From: Phreatobacter stygius
GTDB lineage: Bacteria > Pseudomonadota > Alphaproteobacteria > Rhizobiales > Phreatobacteraceae
Length of the DNA: 64,000 nucleotides
Reading direction: 5' to 3'
NCBI RefSeq assembly: GCF_005144885.1
Contig: NZ_CP039690.1
Span: 5,593,001 to 5,657,000, forward strand
A program made the translations under genes and the position numbers. Shown piece by piece: positions 54,801-61,900 of the stretch (position 1 is its first letter; each line of letters opens with the position of its first letter). The notes under the pieces are model-generated. The model did no database searches, was not told the origin of the DNA, and saw nothing but the letters and a program-made list of their open reading frames with translations.

Positions 54801-56925
54801 CACCGGCGGGCAGCTGACCGTCGCGCCGCGTCCATTGACGGTGACGGCCAATGCGGCGACGCGCGGTTACGGCGACGCCAATCCGGCTTTGACCTACAGC
54901 CTGACCTCCGGCTCGCTTGTTGGTGGCGACGTGCTTTCGGGGGCTCTCGCTACCAGCGCCAATGGAACCTCCGGCATCGGTGACTACGCCATCACGCTCG
55001 GTTCGGTCGCGGCCACGGCGAACTACGCGATCACCTATGTCGGCGCAAACCTGACCGTGACGCCACGCGCGGTGACGGTCACCGCCAATGCCGCCAGCCG
55101 GACCTATGGCGACGCCAATCCGGCCTTCAGCTATGGGCTGACCTCGGGTTCCCTCGCCAACGGCGACGTCCTGGCCGGCGCCTTGGGGACCACGGCCTCC
55201 GCCGGCTCGGATGTCGGGACCTATGGCCTGACCCAGGGCAGCGTCGGGATTTCGGCCAACTATGCCGTCACCTTTGTCGGCGCCGACCTGACGGTGGCGC
55301 AGCGCGCCGTGACGGTCACCGCCAATGCGGCGAGCCGCCAATATGGCGATGCCAACCCGCTGTTCGGCTTCACCACGACCTCGCTTGGCGCGGGGGCTGC
55401 GATATCAGGCAGCCTGGCGAGCTCCGCCGACGGCACCAGCGGTGTCGGCGCTTACGGCATCACGCAAGGGACCGTGACGACGGCGAACAATCCGAACTAT
55501 GCCGTGACCTATGTCGGCGCCGACCTGACGGTGACCCAGCGGGCCATAACCGTGACCGCCGACGCGCAGAGCCGGAGCTATGGCGACGCCAATCCGGCCT
55601 TGACCTATGCCTTGACCTCGGGCTCGCTGGTCAATGCTGACGGCTTCAGCGGCAATCTCACGACCGCGGCCAACGGCGCCTCCAATGTCGGTGCCTATGG
55701 CATCGCCCAGGGTACCGTCGCGGTCTCGGCCAATTACGCTGTCACCTATGTCGGGGCCGACCTGACGGTGAACCAGCGCGCCGTCACGGTGACCGCCAAT
55801 GCCGCCAGCCGGAGCTATGGCGACGCCAACCCGACCTTCACCTATGGCCTGACCTCAGGTTCCCTCGTCAACGGCGACACGCTGACCGGTGCCCTGGCGA
55901 CGTCGGCGACCGCATCCTCCGATGTCGGGACCTATGGCCTGGCCCAGGGCAGCGTCGGGATCTCCGCCAACTATGCCGTCACCTATGTCGGCGCTGACCT
56001 GACGGTGAAGCAGCGGGCGGTGACGGTGACCGCCAATGGCGCGAGCCGGGTCTATGGCGATGCCAATCCGTCCCTGACCTACACGACGACGTCGCTCGGC
56101 GCCGGCGCCGCGCTGACCGGCAGCCTCGCTACGTCGGCGGACCTGACCAGCAATGTCGGCGCCTATGGCATTGGCCCGGGCACGGTGACGACGGCCAACA
56201 ATCCGAACTATGCGGTGACCTATGTCGGCGCTGACCTGACGGTGACCCAGCGCGCGGTGACGGTTGCGGCCAACGCGGCTGCCAGAACCTATGGCGACGC
56301 CAATCCGGCCTTGACCTATGGCCTGACCTCCGGCTCGCTCGTCAATGGCGACAGCCTGACCGGCACGCTGGCGACCAGCGCCACCGCGACCTCCAATGTC
56401 GGCGGCTATGGCATCACGCAGGGGACACTCGCCGCCTCGTCGAACTACGCACTGACCTTTGTCGGCGCGAACCTCGCGGTGACCCAGCGCGCCATCACGG
56501 TGACGGCCAACGATCTCAGCCGGCTTGCCGGCCAGCCGAACCCTCAGCTCACCTACGCCGTCGGCGGGCGCGGCCTTGCCAATGGCGACAGCCTCGCGGG
56601 CGAGCTCGCCACCACGGCGACGCCGGCGAGCGGGCCGGGCAGCTACGCCATCACCCAGGGCACGCTGGTGGCCTCGTCCAACTATCTCGTGGCGTTCAAC
56701 GCCGGCAATCTCGCGGTCACGCCGGCCGGTGCGGTCAGCCCGGAGGTTGCCAGCGTGGTCGACTGGGCGTTCCGGGCGAACAGCACGCGGCCGGGCTCGT
56801 TCGACGGCATCAAGACCTTTGCCATGCTGGCGCGCGACCGCGACGCGCTCATCGAGGATGCCCGTTTCGGCCGCCCCGTCGTCTGTCTCGGCGTCGCGTC
56901 TTCCGCTTGTTTTGCAGCGCCTTAG
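51886..56925 (+). CDS. Large two-partner secretion exoprotein (TpsA-type, haemagglutinin-like) with GLUG and MBG repeats
   Basis: A 1679-residue secreted surface protein. After a basic N-terminus and signal (SLATVLLASTALISASAAYG) comes the TPS domain (about 35-170) with the family landmark FLVNPNGIAITRSG at residues 120-124 onward. Next are a beta-helix stretch (to about 600), a GLUG-type region (about 640-840, motifs GGLVGTNYG-x-V-x-QSYATG), and MBG-like repeats (about 905-1615). The protein ends VCLGVASSACFAAP, a Cys1667-X7-Cys1675 tail. There is no C-terminal beta-barrel, so it needs the TpsB transporter encoded next. AGAGG is six bases ahead of ATG 51886. Probably an adhesin or biofilm matrix protein; the exact partner is unknown. 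Confidence 0.88.
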   Translation: MSHAQVEAPTRSPRGSLATVLLASTALISASAAYGQALPTGGTVASGGVTIATPSATQMTINQSTGSAVVNWQSFSVGAGSTVNIVQPSASSALLNRVTGNTPSTISGQVNANGQVFLVNPNGIAITRSGAVNAAGFVASTLGISDEDFNAGRRNFTGNGASAAVSNAGAITISRGGYAALIGGSVDNAGTISVPLGRVGLGSGERATLDLSGDGFLQVALPTKASGNGALVSHSGWISADGGRVEIRAAQARDAVRQAVNLSGVVEARSVSGRQGEIVLGGGDGAVSVTGRLDVSTRQRQASPARPARTNRAAAPATGGRITVTARTIDMRGAHLDASGRDGGGQIRIGGDYQGSGPLQRAETTTIDAATTIRADALSRGNGGRVIVWSDLDTRFAGLITARGGAQGGDGGFAEVSGKAHLGYTGFTDLSATLGRFGTLLLDPYNVTISNGADSNHSGFGATGNDSVINVTTLQNALAGANVTVTTGSGGAQSGDIMVANNVTWSRPTTLTLSAFRNITVNAGVSITNSTSGAGLVLQSDATGTGTGTVSLLGTVSLANGTTRIYYNAANYAAPTDYSAASTGPTTAYMLVNTLSQLQAMTTNSGGNYALGRDIDATATSGWNGGAGFVPIGQSFGTEYYGHFDGQGHKITNLTINRPTEEYVGLFGLTWQASVSNVSFVGGSITGGQYTGTVIGRSWGTMVSGASSSATVSGASHTGGLVGLNEGVGRVSQSYATGSVTASSGSQGVGGLVGTNFGTVVQSYATGTINGASSFWAGGLVGTNYGVVTQSYATGTVNGNWGAGGLVGWNAGGAISQSYSTGAVSAGTYLGGLVGTTNNGGTTTNSYWNVETSGQSTSDGGTGLTTAQMQVAASFAGFDAAVWAPASSSYRPELFGVSGVVGVTGAATRYYGDANPTSATFYGAGRWNTITTGVSYSTTATPASGVGSYSTSVGTGAVGTFANGGATRFVYLTGGQLTVAPRPLTVTANAATRGYGDANPALTYSLTSGSLVGGDVLSGALATSANGTSGIGDYAITLGSVAATANYAITYVGANLTVTPRAVTVTANAASRTYGDANPAFSYGLTSGSLANGDVLAGALGTTASAGSDVGTYGLTQGSVGISANYAVTFVGADLTVAQRAVTVTANAASRQYGDANPLFGFTTTSLGAGAAISGSLASSADGTSGVGAYGITQGTVTTANNPNYAVTYVGADLTVTQRAITVTADAQSRSYGDANPALTYALTSGSLVNADGFSGNLTTAANGASNVGAYGIAQGTVAVSANYAVTYVGADLTVNQRAVTVTANAASRSYGDANPTFTYGLTSGSLVNGDTLTGALATSATASSDVGTYGLAQGSVGISANYAVTYVGADLTVKQRAVTVTANGASRVYGDANPSLTYTTTSLGAGAALTGSLATSADLTSNVGAYGIGPGTVTTANNPNYAVTYVGADLTVTQRAVTVAANAAARTYGDANPALTYGLTSGSLVNGDSLTGTLATSATATSNVGGYGITQGTLAASSNYALTFVGANLAVTQRAITVTANDLSRLAGQPNPQLTYAVGGRGLANGDSLAGELATTATPASGPGSYAITQGTLVASSNYLVAFNAGNLAVTPAGAVSPEVASVVDWAFRANSTRPGSFDGIKTFAMLARDRDALIEDARFGRPVVCLGVASSACFAAP
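51941..53266 (+). repeat. Duplicated exoprotein N-terminal module, copy 1
   Basis: This stretch matches 59041-60366 at a constant offset of 7100 bp with no insertion or deletion and only scattered substitutions. It covers the signal, TPS domain and first beta-helix part. Similarity continues weaker to about 53340. Confidence 0.85.
54868..56763 (+). repeat. MBG repeat array, eight units of exactly 237 bp
   Basis: The codons for the Tyr of the recurring YGDANP lie at 54868, 55105, 55342, 55579, 55816, 56053 and 56290, with a degenerate unit (LAGQPNP) at 56527, all exactly 237 bp (79 residues) apart. A divergent unit precedes at 54616 (252 bp away). Units 2-4 and 5-7 resemble each other in order, indicating a duplication of a 711-bp block. 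Confidence 0.88.
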
Positions 56926-57086
56926 ACGCAGGCGACGATTCGTTTGATGCGGCCCGCGCAGGTGGTGGCGGGCGCGGCCATCGCAGGTGGAGTTCAGCTC
57001 TGATCTCAAGCACATGCCGGCATTGGCTGAATCGAAATATCGGGGCGGCCGCTCAAAATGTCGGGAATTTCGTAACCAAAGGCAAA

Positions 57087-57150
57087 TTTTGCGCTCGGTG
57101 ATACGACGTTCTGCGCTGAATGCGACGACAGGCCTTCCCGATCGATGCAC
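57087..57150 (+). promoter_or_regulatory. Conserved 64-bp upstream element, copy B
   Basis: Gap-free match to 51741-51804 and placed 57 bases before the transporter start. It shows the transporter gene has its own promoter-like region rather than depending only on read-through from the exoprotein gene. Confidence 0.6.
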
Positions 57151-57207
57151 TTCTTCGCCCATGTGTCGCCGCGCCGGGTGCGTCGCGGCTGGTGCTCAGG
57201 GGGCCGC

Positions 57208-58974
57208 GTGATTCGGGTTCGGACCAAGAGAGTGAGGCCGTCGCGACAGGCGCTGGCGCGCGCCGGGGTGGTTGCCATGGTGCTGGCCGCCGGCCCCGCA
57301 TGGGCACAAACGGCATCGCAGATCACGCCGCAGACATTCCGTCCGCCGGTCATCGGCGGCCAGGGTGCCCTGGTCATCCCGGAGGGGCGGGGCCTGGAGG
57401 CGCCGCCCGGCGCCGAGCGGCTGAGCGTCCGCCTGCGCGACATCGTCGTCGAAGGCGGGCTTCCGGCCATGGCCGAAGCGACCCGTGCGATCACCGCGCC
57501 GCTGGCTGGCCGCACGGTGACCGCCGCCGAGATCTTCGCGGTCGCCCGCGCGCTGGAAGTCGCCTATGCCCGTGCCGGCTACGGCTTGGTGCGGGTGATC
57601 CTGCCGGCGCAGCGCATCGTCAACGGCGCACGGCTGCGCCTTGTCGTGGTCGATGGCTTCATCGAGCGGATCGACGTCAGGGGTGTGCCCGAGGCGGTGC
57701 GCGGCCGGATCGAAGCGCTGCTGGCGCCGATCGTCGGCGAACGGGGCATCACGCTAAGGCTGATCGAGCGGAAACTGCTGCTGGCCAGCGATACGCCTGG
57801 CACGATCCTGCGCTCGACCTTGACGGCCGGTGTGGCGCCCGGGGCCAGCGTCCTGGTGGTCGAGGCCAAGCACCGGATCATTTCCGGCCAGTTGACCATC
57901 GACAACACGTTGTCTTCTGCGCTCGGTCGGATCAACAGCGGCTTCGGCGTCGAGCTCAACTCGGCGGCGGGCGCCGGCGAACAGCTCTATCTCAGGGCAT
58001 CCGGCTATCCGAATGGCGGCGATCACGGCGTCTTCGCCAACGAACCGCTCAACCGTTCGCTGGCCGCCGGCATCGTCATGCCGCTCGGCCTCGACGGCCT
58101 GACCTTCAATCTCGAAGCCACCAATACCCGGGCGACGCCGCGGGCCGCGGCCAACGGCCTCGGCTCGACCTCGTCCTTCGATCGCATCTCGGCGCGGCTG
58201 CGCTATCCGCTGATCCGGTCGCGCGACTTCACCCTTGGCTCGGAACTGAGCTTCGATGCCCAGGAGGAGCGCGTCTCGGTCATCACCCCCTTGAGCGCAC
58301 CGATCTCGCTCGACCGGTTGCGTATCGTCAGGGCCGCGAGCGATGTCCTGTGGCTGTCGCCCTGGGGCGGCCAGGTGACCGGCCGGGTCACCGGTTCTTT
58401 CGGCATCAATGGGCTGGGCGCCCGTTCGGCCGAAGATGCCACCCCGCTTCTGCCCCTGTCGCGCCAGGGCATCGATGCGAGCTTTCAGAAGCTCGAACTC
58501 TATCTCGGCTATAGCCAGCAGCTGATCGAGCATCTGGCGATAGACCTGCGCGCCCGCGCCCAGACCTCGTTCGGCCAGCCGCTCGCCCGCTCCGAACAGA
58601 TCGGGCTGGCCTCGCTGACCGGCCTTTCGTCCTTCGATTCCGGCACGTTCCAGGGCGATGCCGGCTATGTCGTGCGCGGCGAACTCCAGTCGCCCCGGCA
58701 AATGGCCATTCCGAGCGGCTTCGTCGTCGTCGCGCCCTATCTGTTCGGCGCCTATGGCGCGGTCAAGATCGAGCGCCCGACCGTGCTCGAACAGGCCAAT
58801 ATCCACGGCGCGTCTTATGGCCTCGGCATCCGCCTCGGGGCGGCGCCGGCCGGTGGCCAGAGCCCGATCGGCCTGAGCCAGGTCAGTTTCAGCCTGGAAT
58901 GGGGACGGCAGCACCGCAACGACAAGAAACCGGCCGCCGATCGCGTGACGTTCTCGGGCGCAGTGCAGTTCTAA
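57208..58974 (+). CDS. Two-partner secretion outer-membrane transporter (TpsB, ShlB/FhaC/HecB family)
   Basis: A 588-residue outer-membrane protein that exports the TpsA partners. After a signal peptide (ALARAGVVAMVLAAGPAWAQ) come two POTRA-like domains (about 70-230; for example RLRDIVVEGGLPAMAEATR and GFIERIDVRGVPEAVRGR) and a 16-strand barrel. The L6-loop motif appears as VVRGE in GDAGYVVRGELQSP, and the protein ends in Phe (VTFSGAVQF), the outer-membrane insertion signature. GTG 57208 is chosen because AGGGGG precedes it; ATG 57145 lies inside the conserved upstream element and is unlikely. It sits between the two exoprotein genes. Confidence 0.88.
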   Translation: MIRVRTKRVRPSRQALARAGVVAMVLAAGPAWAQTASQITPQTFRPPVIGGQGALVIPEGRGLEAPPGAERLSVRLRDIVVEGGLPAMAEATRAITAPLAGRTVTAAEIFAVARALEVAYARAGYGLVRVILPAQRIVNGARLRLVVVDGFIERIDVRGVPEAVRGRIEALLAPIVGERGITLRLIERKLLLASDTPGTILRSTLTAGVAPGASVLVVEAKHRIISGQLTIDNTLSSALGRINSGFGVELNSAAGAGEQLYLRASGYPNGGDHGVFANEPLNRSLAAGIVMPLGLDGLTFNLEATNTRATPRAAANGLGSTSSFDRISARLRYPLIRSRDFTLGSELSFDAQEERVSVITPLSAPISLDRLRIVRAASDVLWLSPWGGQVTGRVTGSFGINGLGARSAEDATPLLPLSRQGIDASFQKLELYLGYSQQLIEHLAIDLRARAQTSFGQPLARSEQIGLASLTGLSSFDSGTFQGDAGYVVRGELQSPRQMAIPSGFVVVAPYLFGAYGAVKIERPTVLEQANIHGASYGLGIRLGAAPAGGQSPIGLSQVSFSLEWGRQHRNDKKPAADRVTFSGAVQF

Positions 58975-58982
58975 GGGGGGAC

Positions 58983-61900
58983 ATGATGAACCGGATCGAA
59001 GCCGAAACCCCTCTGCGGCGCCCGCGCGGGCCGCTGGCCGCCGTCCTCTTGGCCTCGACGGCGCTGATCAGCGCCTCCGCCGCTTATGGCCAGGCCTTGC
59101 CGACCGGCGGCACGGTGGCCTCGGGCGGGGTCACCATCGCGACGCCCTCGGCGACCCAGATGACCATCAACCAGTCGACCGGCTCGGCGGTGGTCAATTG
59201 GAACAGCTTCTCGGTGGGGGCGGGGTCGACCGTCAACATCGTCCAGCCCTCGGCCTCTTCGGCTCTGCTCAACCGGGTCACCGGCAATACGCCTTCGACC
59301 ATATCAGGCCAGGTCAACGCCAATGGCCAGGTCTTCCTGGTCAATCCCAACGGCATCGCCATCACCCGGAGCGGTGCGGTCAATGCCGCGGGCTTCGTTG
59401 CTTCCACGCTTGGCATTTCGGATGAAGATTTCAACGCCGGCCGGCGCAACTTCACCGGCAATGGCGCTTCCGCGGCGGTCTCCAACGCCGGCGCGATCAC
59501 CATTGGCCGGGGCGGTTATGCTGCCCTGATCGGCGGCTCGGTCGACAATGCCGGCACCATCTCGGTGCCACTCGGGCGGGTTGGCCTTGGCTCCGGCGAG
59601 CGGGCGACGCTCGATCTTTCCGGCGACGGCTTCCTGCAGGTGGCCCTGCCGACCAAAGCGACAGGCAATGGCGCCCTGGTCAGCCATTCCGGGCGGATCA
59701 GCGCCGATGGCGGCCGGGTCGAGATCCGGGCAGCGCAGGCGCGCGACGCGGTGCGCCAGGCGGTCAATCTCTCCGGTGTGGTCGAGGCCCGTTCGGTCTC
59801 CGGCCGGCAGGGCGAGATCGTGCTGGGCGGCGGCGACGGTGCCGTGTCGGTGACCGGCCGGCTCGACGTCTCGACCCGCCAGCGCCAGGCGAGCCCGGCC
59901 AGGCCACAGCGCGCTATCAGGGCCGCGGCGCCGGCGACCGGCGGGCGGATCACGGTGACCGCGCGCACCATCGACATGCGTGGCGCCGCTCTCGACGCCT
60001 CCGGCCGCGACGGCGGCGGCCAGATCCGCATTGGCGGCGACTATCAGGGATCAGGCCCGCTGCAACCCGCCGAGACCACCACGATCGACGCGGCGACGAC
60101 GATCCGCGCCGATGCGCTTTCGCGCGGCAATGGCGGCCGGGTGATCGTCTGGTCGGATCTCGACACACGTTTCGCCGGCCTGATCACCGCCCGCGGCGGC
60201 GCTCAGGGTGGCGATGGCGGTTTTGCCGAGGTCTCCGGCAAGGCCCGTCTCGGTTATACCGGCTTCACCGATCTCTCGGCGACGCTTGGCCGCTTCGGCA
60301 CCCTGCTGCTCGACCCTTACAGCATCACGATCTCGAACGGCGCCGATTCGAACCATGATGGCAGCTTCACCGCCACCGGAGATGACAGCGTCATCAATGT
60401 CACCACGTTGCAGAATGCGCTTGCCGGCGCCAATGTGACGGTCAACACCGGCTACTTCTGGGCAGGCACCGGCGATATCACGGTGGCCGCGCCGATCACC
60501 TGGTCGTCGGGCTCGACGCTGACGCTCAACGCCTATCACTCGGTGATCATCAACGCCAACATCACGATTTCAGGTGGCGGCGGCCTGAGCCTCAACAGCA
60601 ATGCCTACTCCGCCCAGGGCGGTGTCGTCGCCTGGAACGGCGGCACGGTGACCTATACCGGCGCCGCCAATACCGGCCAGAGCCTGGCCATCAATGGCAC
60701 GGCCTATACGCTGATCTTTGACGTCGACCAGTTGCAGCAGGTCAATTCCAACCTCGGCGGCACCTATGCCCTGGCGCGCAATATCGACGCCACGGCAACG
60801 GCGACGTGGAACGGCAATGCCGGGCTTGACCCGATCGGCACCTTCAACGGCTTCGTTTTCGGAAACGGTTTTACCGGTCTGTTCGACGGGCTCGGCCACA
60901 CCATCAAGAACCTCACCGTCGCGCCGACGGGCGGAAACGCGGCCGGACTGTTCGGCCAGGTCGGTGTTGGCGGCACCGTGCAGAATATCGGGCTGGTCGA
61001 CGCCACCATTCGCGGCCCCGGCGACTACACCGGCGGCCTCGTCGGAAACAATCTGGGCACGGTCAGCCAGAGTTGGGTGAGCGGGACAGTGCAGGGCACC
61101 AGCGTAACGGGAGGTCTTGTCGGTGAAAACGCCGGCACGGTGAACCGCTCGTTTTCCAGTGCGATCGTCAATGCCGTCGGCACGCCGACCATAACCGGCG
61201 GGCTCGTCGGCTGGAACAGGGCTTCCGGGGTCATCAGTGATGCCTATGCCACCGGGGCGGTGCAAGGCGGCGGCGTTAGCGGCACCGTTGGCGGCCTCGT
61301 CGGCATCAATGATGCGACGGTCTCCCGCAGCTATGCGGCTGGTTTCGTCAGCGGCACGTCGCTGAACGGCGGATTGATCGGCACCAATAGCGGCACCGCC
61401 AATGCGAGCTATTTCGACACCTCGACGGGGCTCGGCAACGCGGTCGGCCAAGGCAATGCCACCGGCATCACCGGACTGACCACGACGCAATTGCAGACCG
61501 GCCAGGCTGGCGGCCTCGGCGGGGCCTTCGGCGGCGGCACCGGTCTCTACCCCTATCTGACGTCGATCTTCGCCCACGGCATCCAGGTGGTCTCAGGCTT
61601 CGCCTATGCGGATGCCGGCGCGACGCCGCTGGGCTTAGGCGGCACGGTCGGCGCGGTTCTCGGCGGTTCGTCGCTCGGCACGGTATCGACCGGCGCCAAT
61701 GGCTATTATTACCTGGCGGTGGCGGCGGGAACGCTGACCAACGGCACGCCGCTCCTGACCTATTCCAGTGCCAATTCGGCCCGTGTGGCGACCGCGACCG
61801 GCGCGGCCGTCCAGTCGGCCGCTCTCTACGGCCAGATGCTGACGGCGCCGACCTCGGCGCTGCTCTATTCGCAAGCCTCGGCCGATGCGCGGGCCAATGC

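Noticed and set aside
54868..56763. Regular 237-bp repeats as a CRISPR-like or satellite array
   Set aside because: The repeats are in frame, lack spacers and encode the MBG-type YGDANP motif inside a long coding region.
57145..57207. ATG 57145 as start of the TpsB gene
   Set aside because: This ATG is part of the conserved upstream element, where the other copy's ATG leads nowhere. The GTG at 57208 has a better ribosome-binding site and a normal signal peptide.
57120..58514. A 464-codon frame overlapping the TpsB gene on the same strand
   Set aside because: TpsB motifs, signal peptide and terminal Phe all lie in the other frame. This one is Arg/Gly-rich without domains.
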